DNA of 64,000 bases from Pseudoclavibacter sp. RFBB5 (GTDB lineage Bacteria > Actinomycetota > Actinomycetes > Actinomycetales > Microbacteriaceae): NCBI RefSeq assembly GCF_002931555.1, contig NZ_PSTZ01000001.1, positions 248,001 through 312,000 on the forward strand, read 5' to 3'. Every line of letters begins with the position of its first letter. The first letter of the stretch is position 1. The position numbers were made by a program, and so were the translations under genes. Shown in pieces: positions 34,837 to 42,802 of this stretch. The notes under the pieces were generated by a model. That model had not been told where the DNA came from. It did not search any database and saw nothing but the letters and a program-made list of their open reading frames with translations.

Positions 34837-35241
34837 GTGAGCACAGAACTCCAGCCGAAGAGCCCGACCAACAAGGGGCCAGCCGAGTGGTTCACCGGCG
34901 ACGTCTACTTCAACGCCTACTACGCGGGCACCGAGCCGTCGCGCACCCGCCTCAACCTGGTGCGCTTCACACCTGGTGCGCACACGGCCTGGCACCGCCA
35001 CGCGGTTGGCCAGACGCTGCACGTCACCGAGGGCTACGGGTACGTGCAGTCGCGGGGCGAAGAGCTCATCGAGCTGCGGCCCGGCGACACTGTGTACACG
35101 CCAGCCGGCGAGTGGCACTGGCACGGCGCATCCGCCGACAACTTCATGTGCCACCTCGCCCTCTGGGAGGCACCCGGGGCTGACTCCGACGGGCCCGAGA
35201 CGGTCTGGGGCGAGCTGCTGACGCCGGAGGAGTACCCGTAG
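34837..35241 (+). CDS. Cupin-domain protein
   Basis: 134 aa single-domain beta barrel. Cupin motif 1 has its metal ligands at WHRHAVGQTLHVTEGYG and motif 2 at GDTVYTPAGEWHWHGA. The NLVRFTPGAHTAWH block matches the carboxymuconolactone- or mandelonitrile-lyase-like cupin subgroup. Likely an isomerase, lyase or dioxygenase on a small molecule; metal identity unknown. GTG start, AGAAAGGA nearby. Probably in an operon with the alcohol dehydrogenase. A 23-bp hairpin lies 77 nt after the stop. Confidence 0.85.
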   Translation: MSTELQPKSPTNKGPAEWFTGDVYFNAYYAGTEPSRTRLNLVRFTPGAHTAWHRHAVGQTLHVTEGYGYVQSRGEELIELRPGDTVYTPAGEWHWHGASADNFMCHLALWEAPGADSDGPETVWGELLTPEEYP

Positions 35242-35318
35242 CCCTAGCGGCTCAGGAGCAGCGACGAGGGTGGGGATAACGCTGGCACCAATGCTGCGTT
35301 CGCCGGACTTCGCCGAGC

Positions 35319-35375
35319 AAGAGTGAGCCAGAAGCATCCGGAAGCAGCGACTCCGGATGCTTCTGGCTCACTCTT
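35319..35375. terminator. Long bidirectional hairpin terminator
   Basis: Perfect 23-bp inverted repeat (35319-35341/35353-35375) with an 11-nt loop, ending in CTCTTCTTG. It lies between the convergent cupin and XRE genes. Confidence 0.8.
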
Positions 35376-35427
35376 CTTGCCTGAGGGGGGCACCGGGCAG
35401 GAGGCGCGCCGCTCCGTGCTCCCGCTA

Positions 35428-36309
35428 CTACTGCTGGTGGGTCAGCGAGACGCCGGCGGGGAGCTCCGTGGCCGCCCAGGACGCGAGCATCCGTAACCCG
35501 TCGGCGCTTGGGCTGCCCTCCGCGGCCGTGTAGACGTTCATCGTCAGGCCGGGCTCGCTCGGCAGGGGCAGTGACTCGAAGTTCAGCTCGAGCAGACCGA
35601 CGACCGGGTGGTTCAGGCGCTTGACGCCGCTGCGATGGAACTTCACGTCTTTCGCCGCCCACATCTCGCGGAAGAGCTCGCTCTGCGTCGACAGCTCGCC
35701 GATGAGCTGGTGCAGCTTGGGGTCGTGCGGGTTCCGGCCCGCCTCCATACGCAGCATCGATGCGGCGTCGGCGGCGATGCGGTCGAAGTCCGGCCAGAAG
35801 TCGCGGGCGGCCGGGTTCAGGTAGATGTACCTCGTCGTGTTCACCGGGCGGCGCGGGTCGTCGAAGACGGGGGAGTACAGCGCCCGACCGAGACGGTTGG
35901 CTGCGAGCACGTCGTGCCGGTCGTTGCGCACCCACGCGGGAGCCTCGGAGAACGCGTCGAGCATCTGGCGCACAGCCGGACGCAGCTCGCCGCCGCTCTG
36001 CTTCTTCGACGCTCGGCGCGACGGTGCGCTTGCCCTGGCGAGGTTGAAGAGGTGCTCGCGCTCAGCCTCGTCGAGCTGCAGGGTCGAGGCGATCGCGTCG
36101 AGCACGCTCTCGGATGCGCCGGAGAGGTTGCCGCGCTCGAGCCGCACGTAGTAGTCGACCGAGACGCCCGCGAGCATCGCGACCTCCTCGCGGCGCAGCC
36201 CCGCGACACGGCGATTCCCGCCGTACGCGGGCAGGCCGGCCTGTTCGGGGGTGATCTTCGCCCGGCGGGAGCTGAGGAACTCCTTCACCTGCTCGCCCAC
36301 GTCGTTCAT
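35428..36309 (-). CDS. XRE-family regulator, MmyB-like ligand domain
   Basis: 293 aa. The N-terminal HTH (residues ~1-80) reads GLRREEVAMLAGVSVDYYVRLERG, the hallmark of the MmyB-like regulators. The C-terminal ~200 residues (AWVRNDRHDVLAANRLGRAL, VKRLNHPVVGLLELNFESL) form the MmyB ligand-binding PAS-like domain. These regulators commonly repress a neighbouring oxidoreductase, here the alcohol dehydrogenase or aldo/keto reductase. The ATG is 6 nt after TAGCTT (36316-36321), so the message is probably leaderless. The stop is opposite the cupin gene. Confidence 0.87.
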   Translation of the reverse strand: MNDVGEQVKEFLSSRRAKITPEQAGLPAYGGNRRVAGLRREEVAMLAGVSVDYYVRLERGNLSGASESVLDAIASTLQLDEAEREHLFNLARASAPSRRASKKQSGGELRPAVRQMLDAFSEAPAWVRNDRHDVLAANRLGRALYSPVFDDPRRPVNTTRYIYLNPAARDFWPDFDRIAADAASMLRMEAGRNPHDPKLHQLIGELSTQSELFREMWAAKDVKFHRSGVKRLNHPVVGLLELNFESLPLPSEPGLTMNVYTAAEGSPSADGLRMLASWAATELPAGVSLTHQQ

Positions 36310-36386
36310 AGCTCCAAGCTACGCCTGGCGGCGCTGCCAGGGGGAGGTCCCACGAGTACCTGTCACCCGGGAGAGTGAGGGGTTCC

Positions 36387-36472
36387 TCGTGAGTTGACAG
36401 CCAGGGTGACGTCAGGGGCATCGAGAGTACGGGATGGTGGGATCTCCCGCTCACGTCACCTTCACTGTCACG
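36387..36472. repeat. Palindromic repeat family C, copy 1
   Basis: Outer arms GACAGCCAGGGTGACGT and CACGTCACCTTCACTGTC form an interrupted inverted repeat of ~86 bp. A related copy occupies 36551-36633. No gene is supported anywhere in 36310-36917. Confidence 0.7.
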
Positions 36473-36550
36473 ACCGGAAAACGAGAGGCTGTGGTTGGGG
36501 CTGCCGAGGTCGGAGGCATCTCCAACCGAAGGCTCAGACGTCGGAGCCTT

Positions 36551-36633
36551 CGTGAGCCGACAGCCAGGGTGACGTGGGTCTGCGTGCGGCCAGGTAGCTG
36601 CGCATGCCTTCGCTCACGTCACCTTGACCGTCA
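36551..36633. repeat. Palindromic repeat family C, copy 2
   Basis: Same arms as the copy at 36387-36472: CGTGAGCCGACAGCCAGGGT on the left and CACGTCACCTTGACCGTC on the right, with an unrelated centre. A 9-bp hairpin (CGAAGGCTC/GAGCCTTCG) precedes it. Confidence 0.7.
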
Positions 36634-36761
36634 GCAGTATGGGAACGCAACAGTGCGTAAACGCAACAGTGCGTGAACTCGGCAGTATGGGAACTCAGCA
36701 GTGCGTGAACTCGGCAGTGCGTGAACTCAGCAGTGCGGGAACTCGGCAATGCGTGAACTCA
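36634..36761. repeat. Eight tandem 16-bp repeats
   Basis: Eight units of GCAGTGCGTGAACTCR-type sequence, each exactly 16 bp, with the first three (at 36634, 36650, 36666) and fourth more diverged and units 5-8 (from 36698) nearly identical. The array begins immediately after the family C copy and ends 15 bp before a 14-bp hairpin (36777-36810). It resembles iteron-like minisatellites; it is not CRISPR-like because there are no spacers. Confidence 0.9.
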
Positions 36762-36776
36762 GCAGCGACAACGAAT

Positions 36777-36810
36777 CAGTGCGGGCCGCATCGAACTGCG
36801 GCCCGCACTG
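36777..36810. terminator. Hairpin at the end of the tandem repeat array
   Basis: Perfect 14-bp inverted repeat (36777-36790/36797-36810) with a 6-nt loop TCGAAC. It lies downstream of the frameshifted gene on the minus strand (ends 36918) and may terminate its transcript. Confidence 0.6.
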
Positions 36811-36917
36811 CGAAAAGTGTTGCGCCTGTCCGCACCTGTAAGCCCCGTGGGAGTCAGGAGCGAGGGTGCCGCGGATCAGCCTCGTGGGGCTCTCGTCTGC
36901 GCGGCACGCCCTGAGCG

Positions 36918-37495
36918 TCAGTTCGCGGATGCTGACTGCCCGCGGCGTGCGACCTCGGCGATTTCCGCCGGGAAGGCGGCAGGCTCCCGGTCGAGGGGGA
37001 GCGTGTCGGGGTCGAGGGCTGCGTCGAGCGCGCCTTCGGCGTCTGCCTGCAAGGCTGCGAAGACGGGGTCGAGGTCGGGCTGACGGGGGCCACGCTCTGC
37101 GATCAGTTCGAGCGTCTTCCGGTTCGCCGCCGCGGCCGTCACGCTCTCGACGAGCATCCGCGTGATCTGCGAGCGGGCGACTGAGTCGTTCTCGGGCGAG
37201 CCAGCGCGCCGCGTATCGCCCTGCAGGAACAGCAGCTCGGGATGCGCGGTGGCGCTCTCGTCGAACACCCCGGACGCACGATCGTGTCGTCGCTGCCGCT
37301 CGCGCGCACGAGGCGCTCAGCGCGACGCTTCCAGTCGTGCGACTGCGAGGCCCGGTTGTAGCTGCTGTCGTGGACGGTCACCCCGCTCGAGGTCATGAGC
37401 GCGACACGGACGCGTCGCCCGTCAAACGCCTCGAAGGTCGCGCGCACGATGCCGTAGTCGATGGCTTCCGCCTCAACAGCGGGGTTGCTGGCCAA
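36918..37495 (-). pseudogene. Frameshifted gene of unknown function
   Basis: Two overlapping frames together make one protein of ~190 aa. The first half (from 37495, start TTG) reads into VRASGSDDTIVRPG and then turns into a Cys/Arg-rich shadow; the second frame picks up at VFDESATAHPELLFLQGDT near 37268 and continues with normal composition to the stop at 36918 (RGQSASAN). The shift falls near 37268-37280 in a GGGG run, as if one G were missing. No domain is recognised; the N-terminal part shows paired beta strands (IVRATFEAFDGRRVRVALMT). Real decay or an assembly error are both possible. Confidence 0.6.
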
Positions 37496-37618
37496 CTTCC
37501 GGGACTAGACCGGTGCAGGCGCACGTTTCGGGCATGTTCTTAAGGTCTCGTCCCGGAAGCTGGACCCCCGCGGAGGAGCCAGCGCCGCGCCCCGGGTTCA
37601 GGCGCGTGCCGCAGCCGG

Positions 37619-38503
37619 TCAGGCCTCGGGGATGGGCATCCCGTACGCCTCGAGAGTCAGCGACTCCGGTTCCGGCCCGCGGCGCACTGCCTTGTCGAGG
37701 GCGTCGATCTGGGCGACCTCGTCGGCGGTGAGCTCGAAGTCGAAGATGTCGAAGTTCTCGGCGATGCGGTGCGGCTTGACCGACTTGGGGATCACCGAGC
37801 GGCCCTCCTGCACGTGCCAGCGCAGCATGACCTGCGCCGGGCTCTTGCCGTGAGCGTCGGCGATGGCGCCGATGGTCGTGTCCTCGAGGGTGCTTCCGCC
37901 GTCCCCGTCGCGGTAGAACGTGATGCCGCCGATGGGCGACCAGGCCTGGTCGAGGATGCCGTGGCGCGCATCCGCGTCCTGGACGTCCCGCTGCTGGAAG
38001 TAGGGGTGCAGCTCGATCTGGTTGAGGGCTGGCACGACGTCGGTCGCCGCAAGCAGCGCCGCGAGGTGGTCGGGCATGAAGTTGCTCACGCCGATGGCGC
38101 GCACCTTGCCGTCGGCCAGGAGGCGTTCGAGGGCCTGGTAGGCGCCGACCGTCTTCTCCCAGGCGGTTGGGAGCGGCTGGTGGAGGATCAGGAGGTCGAT
38201 CTGCTCGACACCCAGCTTGCGGGCCGACTTCTCGAAGGCGTGCAGCGTCTCGTCGAAGCCGTAGTCGCTGATCCAGATCTTGGTCTCGATGAAGATCTCG
38301 TCGCGGGGGAGCCCGGACGCGGCGATCGCCTGACCGACTTCGCGCTCGTTCCCGTAGGCGGCGGCCGTGTCGATGTGTCGGTAGCCGACGCGTAGGGCTT
38401 CGGCGACTGCGGCCGCCGTCTCCTCTGGCGCTGACTGGTACACGCCGAAGCCGATGGTGGGCAGTTCGACGCCGTTGTTGAGGGTCAGGTTCGTGGTGCT
38501 CAT
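37619..38503 (-). CDS. Aldo/keto reductase
   Basis: 294 aa (beta/alpha)8 barrel NADPH reductase. The catalytic tetrad is visible: the DTAAAYGNEREVG block with Asp and Tyr, the KIWISDYG lysine, and the LLILHQPLP histidine. GVSNFMPDHL and IPKSVKPHRIAENF form the cofactor site. It belongs to the 2,5-diketo-D-gluconate reductase-like AKR5 group and would reduce aldehydes or ketoses. The ATG is 7 nt after TAGCGT (38511-38516). It is divergent from the polyol operon at 38696, so a link to sugar or polyol metabolism is possible but not shown. Confidence 0.92.
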   Translation of the reverse strand: MSTTNLTLNNGVELPTIGFGVYQSAPEETAAAVAEALRVGYRHIDTAAAYGNEREVGQAIAASGLPRDEIFIETKIWISDYGFDETLHAFEKSARKLGVEQIDLLILHQPLPTAWEKTVGAYQALERLLADGKVRAIGVSNFMPDHLAALLAATDVVPALNQIELHPYFQQRDVQDADARHGILDQAWSPIGGITFYRDGDGGSTLEDTTIGAIADAHGKSPAQVMLRWHVQEGRSVIPKSVKPHRIAENFDIFDFELTADEVAQIDALDKAVRRGPEPESLTLEAYGMPIPEA

Positions 38504-38598
38504 GCTGGAAACGCTACGTCGCGGGGCTGATGGGAGACAGGTTCTGTCAGGGCCCGTCAGGGGAATCGAAGCCGTTTCGAACGGCGGCAAATCTCCTC

Positions 38599-38627
38599 TT
38601 GCGCACGGGGGCGCTCGTGCCTACACT
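38599..38627 (+). promoter_or_regulatory. SigA-type promoter of the polyol PTS operon
   Basis: TTGCGC (38599-38604) and TACACT (38622-38627) with 17-bp spacing. The predicted start near 38634 falls right before the 36-bp operator at 38637. Confidence 0.65.
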
Positions 38628-38636
38628 TTCGGCAGG

Positions 38637-38672
38637 TGCACAAACGATCAGATCTATTTGCAACTTCGTGCA
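38637..38672 (+). promoter_or_regulatory. 36-bp operator, copy 1 (polyol PTS operon)
   Basis: Bounded by inverted TGCAC and GTGCA and containing the inner block GCAACTT. A copy of equal length with the same orientation lies in front of the TPI/aldolase operon (46751-46786). Fixed positions shared by both are TGCAC at 1-5, CG at 9-10, C at 13, TC at 17-18, TGCAACTT at 23-30 and GTGCA at 32-36. It lies 9 nt after the -10 box, the place of a repressor roadblock, and is the likely target of the SorC-type regulator. Confidence 0.72.
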
Positions 38673-38695
38673 CACCCCGACAAAGGAGTCAGAAC

Positions 38696-38788
38696 ATGCG
38701 GTCTAAGTCGCCGCTCGCCGCCCTCGCGGCCAGCACCGCCGAGCACAGCTCGGCGAACACGTCGGGAGGGAAGCCGGCATGGAAGTAA
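38696..38788 (+). CDS. 30-aa upstream ORF overlapping the PTS IIC start
   Basis: A 30-residue ORF (MRSKSPLAALAAS... ending KPAWK) with the best ribosome-binding site in the region, AAAGGAG at 38682-38688, 7 nt from its ATG. Its stop lies 10 nt inside the IIC gene, so ribosomes that finish it would be positioned to start IIC. It is hydrophilic and carries no membrane segment. It could be a leader that couples or regulates PTS translation, or simply a mis-seen untranslated leader. Confidence 0.5.
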   Translation: MRSKSPLAALAASTAEHSSANTSGGKPAWK

Positions 38789-39381
38789 TCACCTGGATCG
38801 CCGAGAACTTCATCGGCCTCTTCAATGCCTCCGCCGAGAGCCTCATGGGTCTCATCACCGGCATCCTCCCCCTGCTCCTCGTGCTGCTCACGGCAATGTA
38901 CGCCGTCACCACGTGGATCGGCGAAGAGCGCGTCACGCGCGCTGTCCGCTGGGCAGGCAAGTACGCGATCACGCGCTACACGGTCATGCCGATCATCGCC
39001 GTGATCATGCTGACCAACCCCATGGCCTATACGTTCGGTCGCTTCCTCCCCGAACGCTACAAGCCGGCGTTCTACGACTCCGCGGTGTCGTTCGTGCACC
39101 CCGTCACGGCGTTCCTGCCGCACGCCAACGCAGGTGAGCTGTTCGTCTGGACCGGCATCTCCGCCGGAGTCCTCTCGATCGCGCCCGACAAGTACGCGAC
39201 CCTCGCCGCCCTCTACTTCATGGTCGGCATCGTCGTCATCTTCATCCGCGGCATAACCACGCAGTGGATCACGAAGGTGCTCATCAAGCGCGGTGGCCAC
39301 GAGGCGACGTTCGCTCGCTTCGACGAGATGTACGCCGAGGGCCACCTCCAGGGCTCCAAGACCGAAGGTGGTGTCCTGTGA
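38779..39381 (+). CDS. srlA: PTS glucitol/sorbitol-type transporter, IIC component
   Basis: 200 aa, the size of SrlA/GutA (~187). Membrane helices at ~20-45, 70-90, 120-140 and 150-175; the NPMAYTFGRFLPERYKP and HANAGELFVWTGI blocks match the Gut-family IIC. It forms the substrate channel with IIBC and phosphorylates the polyol during uptake. The start lies within the 30-aa upstream ORF; GGAGGGAAGCC precedes the ATG. The stop overlaps the IIBC start by 4 nt (GTGA). The specificity within the Gut family is not read from sequence. Confidence 0.92.
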   Translation: MEVITWIAENFIGLFNASAESLMGLITGILPLLLVLLTAMYAVTTWIGEERVTRAVRWAGKYAITRYTVMPIIAVIMLTNPMAYTFGRFLPERYKPAFYDSAVSFVHPVTAFLPHANAGELFVWTGISAGVLSIAPDKYATLAALYFMVGIVVIFIRGITTQWITKVLIKRGGHEATFARFDEMYAEGHLQGSKTEGGVL

Positions 39382-40457
39382 GCACAGACGCTGACAACAC
39401 GAACGCAGGCGCTGCCGACAAGGGTGGCGCGGGCACGGCCGACTACAAGGGCGTCAAGGTCAACCGCGGTCGCGGCGGCTGGGGCGACGGTCTGACCCTC
39501 GTTCCGAACGCCGAGAAGAACATCGTCCTCTCGGTCACCGGCGGCGGCATCCACCCCGTCGCGCAGAAGATCGCGGAACTGACTGGCGCCGAGGCGGTCG
39601 ACGGCTTCAAGAACAACGTGCCGGACGCGAACGTGCTCTGCGCGGTCATCAACTGCGGCGGCACGGCGCGCATCGGCGTCTACCCGAAGAAGCGCATCCC
39701 GACCGTGGATGTGTACCCCGGCGAACCGGGCGGCCCGCTCGCCCAGTTCATCACCGAGGACATCTTCGTCTCCGACGTCGCGCCCCGCGACGTGGTCGCG
39801 CTCGATGCCGAGGCAACCGCAGCGGCTGGCGCACCCGCCGCGGCAGCGGCTCCGGCGCAGAGCCCGGAGGAGATCGCAGCGAAGGCCAAGGCGGATGCAC
39901 GCGCCAGGGTCGCCGCTCAGGGAAGCGGATTCACGGGCTTCGTCGTGAAGTTCGGCAACGCCATCGGCTACTTCATCAACACGCTGCTCTCCTCGGGCCG
40001 CCAGGCGATCAAGCTGACGCTCAACACGATCCTGCCGTTCATGGCGTACGTCTCGCTCCTCATCGGAGTCGTCACGTACACGGGTGCCTCGGACTTCATC
40101 GCCAACGCGGTGTCCCCGCTCGCGTCGAACCCGATCGGCCTGATCCTGCTCGGCGTCATCACGGGCCTCCCGTTCCTGTCGCCGATCCTCGGCCCAGGTG
40201 CCGCGATCGCCCAGGTCGTCGGTGTCCTCATGGGTACGCAGATCGCGGCCGGCGCGCTGCCGGTGCAGTACGCGCTGCCGACGCTCTTCGCGGTCAACGG
40301 CCAGGTCGGCTGTGACTTCATACCCGTCGGCCTCTCCCTCGGTGAGGCAGAGCCCGAGACGGTCGCGGTCGGTGTCCCCGCCGTGCTCTTCTCCAGGCAG
40401 ATCACGTCGCCCCTCGCGGTCGTGCTCGCCTACTTCGCCTCCTTCCTCCTCGTCTAG
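39378..40457 (+). CDS. srlE: PTS glucitol/sorbitol-type transporter, IIBC component
   Basis: 359 aa. A 30-aa hydrophilic N-terminal extension precedes the IIB domain (~30-140), where the phosphocysteine is probably Cys93 in VINCGGTARIG. An Ala/Glu-rich linker (~145-185) leads to the C-terminal membrane domain (~195-359), ending ITSPLAVVLAYFASF; GVITGLPFLSPILGPGA is the family loop. Works with IIC and IIA to import and phosphorylate the polyol. GTG start overlaps the IIC stop by 4 nt. Confidence 0.92.
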   Translation: MSTDADNTNAGAADKGGAGTADYKGVKVNRGRGGWGDGLTLVPNAEKNIVLSVTGGGIHPVAQKIAELTGAEAVDGFKNNVPDANVLCAVINCGGTARIGVYPKKRIPTVDVYPGEPGGPLAQFITEDIFVSDVAPRDVVALDAEATAAAGAPAAAAAPAQSPEEIAAKAKADARARVAAQGSGFTGFVVKFGNAIGYFINTLLSSGRQAIKLTLNTILPFMAYVSLLIGVVTYTGASDFIANAVSPLASNPIGLILLGVITGLPFLSPILGPGAAIAQVVGVLMGTQIAAGALPVQYALPTLFAVNGQVGCDFIPVGLSLGEAEPETVAVGVPAVLFSRQITSPLAVVLAYFASFLLV

Positions 40458-40531
40458 GTGGTGCCGGGCGGGCCGAGACCCGGCCCGCCCGCGCATCCGC
40501 TGCACCCCTGAACCAAGAAAGGGACCACAAC

Positions 40532-40906
40532 GTGTCCACGACCATCTGGCAGTCAGAAATCGCCCGTATCGGACCCGACGCGAACGACATGTTCGAGGGC
40601 GGCGTCTACATCCTCTTCGGCGAACCCGTGCCGGACGCCCTCGCCGAGGTCAGCCTCGTGCACAAGGGGCACACGGGTGAGTTCGTGCCCGTGCAGGCGG
40701 GTGACGAGTTCGTGATCGGCGACGAGGCGGTCACGGTCACCGCGGTCGGCGACCTCGCCAACCCGAACCTGCAGGAGCTCGGCCACGTCGTGCTCTACCT
40801 GAACGCGGACGACACCGCGCTCCTCCCCGGCGCCATCCAGGCGACCGGCTCCCTCTCCACACCCACCGAGGGCGCATTCGTCAGCGTGCGCCGGAACGAG
40901 GCCTAG
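40532..40906 (+). CDS. srlB: PTS glucitol/sorbitol-type transporter, IIA component
   Basis: 124 aa (SrlB is ~123). It receives phosphate from HPr on a histidine in LVHKGHTGEFVPV; by comparison with SrlB this is His44. FEGGVYILFGEPVPD, QAGDEFVIGDEAVTV and NLQELGHVVLYLN match the IIA-Gut fold. AAGAAAGGGA precedes the GTG. It sits in the middle of the operon (74 nt after IIBC). Confidence 0.93.
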   Translation: MSTTIWQSEIARIGPDANDMFEGGVYILFGEPVPDALAEVSLVHKGHTGEFVPVQAGDEFVIGDEAVTVTAVGDLANPNLQELGHVVLYLNADDTALLPGAIQATGSLSTPTEGAFVSVRRNEA

Positions 40907-40909
40907 ATC

Positions 40910-41395
40910 ATGGACTGGAGATTCCCCGCCGTCCTCGTGCTCGCGCTGGTCCTGAGCATGGTCATGTCCGGCGTGCAGATGCGCGCCTACATGGGCCAGG
41001 TCAACGAGATCGCGAAGGCCAACGCCGGCAAGAACCTGAACCTCGTGAGCGGCCGCGGCAAGGGCGCCTTCCGCGGCGCGATCGCCGTGCTGCTCGTCGA
41101 CCCCACGACCCTCGAGGTCGTCGAGGCCCGCGCGCTCGTCGGCTTCAGCGTCTTCGGCCGCCTGAAGCCGGCCCCCGACCTCGAGGGACCGCTGAAGACG
41201 GTCTTCGACCGTGCGGCGGCCCGCCACAAGCACCTCGGAACGGCCGTGCGCCAGGCCATCAGCATGCTGCCCCACCAGGTGCGCGCGCAGGTCCAGCTGC
41301 CGCCCGTGAAGGGCAAGGCCAAGCGCGGTCAGCCGACCGCCATCAAGGGCGCCGCGCCGAAGCAATTCGCCGGCCTCTCCCGCGTCAGCAACTAG
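40910..41395 (+). CDS. srlM: GutM-family operon activator
   Basis: 161 aa. GutM/SrlM of E. coli activates the gut operon; this protein has the characteristic N-terminal hydrophobic helix (RFPAVLVLALVLSMVMSGVQ) followed by SGRGKGAFRGAIAVLLVD and a C-terminal basic tail. The N-terminal membrane segment suggests a membrane-linked regulator or a PTS-associated factor. It starts 3 nt after IIA. Whether it acts with or against the SorC-type regulator downstream is unknown. Confidence 0.85.
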   Translation: MDWRFPAVLVLALVLSMVMSGVQMRAYMGQVNEIAKANAGKNLNLVSGRGKGAFRGAIAVLLVDPTTLEVVEARALVGFSVFGRLKPAPDLEGPLKTVFDRAAARHKHLGTAVRQAISMLPHQVRAQVQLPPVKGKAKRGQPTAIKGAAPKQFAGLSRVSN

Positions 41396-41443
41396 CCCCG
41401 TATCAGCCACCAGGCCCACGACCCAAGCACCAAAGGAACGCAC

Positions 41444-42745
41444 ATGAACTACACGCAGCGCCTCATCCAGCGCGAAGCCGAGCTTGGCCGACCCATCCGC
41501 GTCGGCGTGGTCGGGGCAGGTCAGATGGGCTCAGGCCTCATCGCCCAGATCGAACGCGCCAAGGGCATGGAAGTCGCCGTCGTCGCCGACATCGCCGTCC
41601 AGCGCGGTGTGGATGCGTACACTCGCGCCGGCCGCACCGACGTGCAGGTCGAGAACGACCTCGCCGTCGTCGCCGAGCACATCGAGGCCCGCCGCCCCGT
41701 CGTCATCAACGACGGCCTGCTCATCCCGAAGCTCCCCGTCGACGTCGTCCTCGAGGTCTCCGGCGTCACCGAGATCGCCGCGCAGGTCGCCTACGCGTCG
41801 CTCCTCGGCAAGAAGGACGTCGCGCTCATGACCGTCGAGGCCGACGTGACCGTCGGCCTGTTCCTCGCGAGCATCGCCAACGCCGGCGAACAGGTCTACA
41901 CGATCTGCCGTGGCGACGAGCCCGTCGAAGCGCTCAAGCTCGTCGAGCACGCGACCGACCTCGGCCTCACCGTCGTCGCCGCCGGCAAGGGCAAGAACAA
42001 CCCCAACCGCCCCACCGACGTGCCGGAAGACGTCATGGAAGAGGCCAAGGCGAAGAACATGAACCCGCGCATCCTGTGCGAGTTCACCGACGGCACCAAG
42101 ACGCAGATCGAGATGGCGTCGCTGTCGAACGCCACCGGCTTCCCCGTCAACAAGCCGGGCATGCACGGCCCCGCCGCCGACATCGCGACCCTCGCGACGA
42201 CCCTCATCCCCGTCGAGGACGGCGGCGTGCTCACCTCCACCCCGGCCGTCGAGTACACCGTCGAGGGCGACGTCGCACCAGGCGTCTTCGTCGTCGTGAA
42301 GTCGGAAGACGACGTCGTCACGCACGAGCTCGACTACCTGAAGCTCGGCAAGGGCCCCTACTACGCGCTCTACCGCCCGTACCACCTCGCGTCCGTCGAG
42401 GCGATCCTCTCGATCAGCGAGGCCGTGCTCGAGCGCCGCGCCGACTTCCAGACCATCACCTGGCGCACCGAGGTCGCCTCGAAGGCGAAGTTCGACCTCA
42501 CGGCCGGCACGAAGCTCGAGGGCATGGGCGGACACCACGTGCACGGCTGGGCCGTCGACGCCGACGAGGCGCGCGCCAACAACTCCATCCCGATCGGCCT
42601 CATCTCCGGCGGCATCCTGAAGCGCGACATCAAGGCGGGCGAGATCGTCTCCTACGACGACGTCGAGCTCGACGAGACCCGCCCGCTCATCGCGATGCGC
42701 CGCCTGCAGGACTCGCTCGTCGCCGCCGGAGTCATCGGCGTCTGA
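41444..42745 (+). CDS. COG4091 oxidoreductase with C-terminal SAF domain
   Basis: 433 aa. An N-terminal NAD(P) Rossmann domain (RVGVVGAGQMGSGL, residues ~19-32; DVVLEVSGVTE) resembles homoserine dehydrogenase. A middle catalytic domain has FTDGTKTQIEMASLSN and ENDLAVVAEHIEARRP. The C-terminal SAF domain (~355-430) has IPIGLISGGILKRDIKAGE. This is the COG4091 type; Brucella DRL, a DXP reductoisomerase-like enzyme, belongs to the same group. It is the last gene of the PTS operon, in the slot where glucitol operons carry sorbitol-6-phosphate dehydrogenase, so it probably oxidises or rearranges the imported polyol phosphate. Reaction not proven. Confidence 0.75.
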   Translation: MNYTQRLIQREAELGRPIRVGVVGAGQMGSGLIAQIERAKGMEVAVVADIAVQRGVDAYTRAGRTDVQVENDLAVVAEHIEARRPVVINDGLLIPKLPVDVVLEVSGVTEIAAQVAYASLLGKKDVALMTVEADVTVGLFLASIANAGEQVYTICRGDEPVEALKLVEHATDLGLTVVAAGKGKNNPNRPTDVPEDVMEEAKAKNMNPRILCEFTDGTKTQIEMASLSNATGFPVNKPGMHGPAADIATLATTLIPVEDGGVLTSTPAVEYTVEGDVAPGVFVVVKSEDDVVTHELDYLKLGKGPYYALYRPYHLASVEAILSISEAVLERRADFQTITWRTEVASKAKFDLTAGTKLEGMGGHHVHGWAVDADEARANNSIPIGLISGGILKRDIKAGEIVSYDDVELDETRPLIAMRRLQDSLVAAGVIGV

Positions 42746-42802
42746 AGGCTTCCTCATCCTGCCGTGCCGTTGCCGCTCGGTAGGATCATGTGAACCGGAC
42801 CA

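Noticed and set aside
36634-36761. CRISPR array
   Set aside because: The 16-bp units are contiguous without spacers, and no cas gene is in the window.
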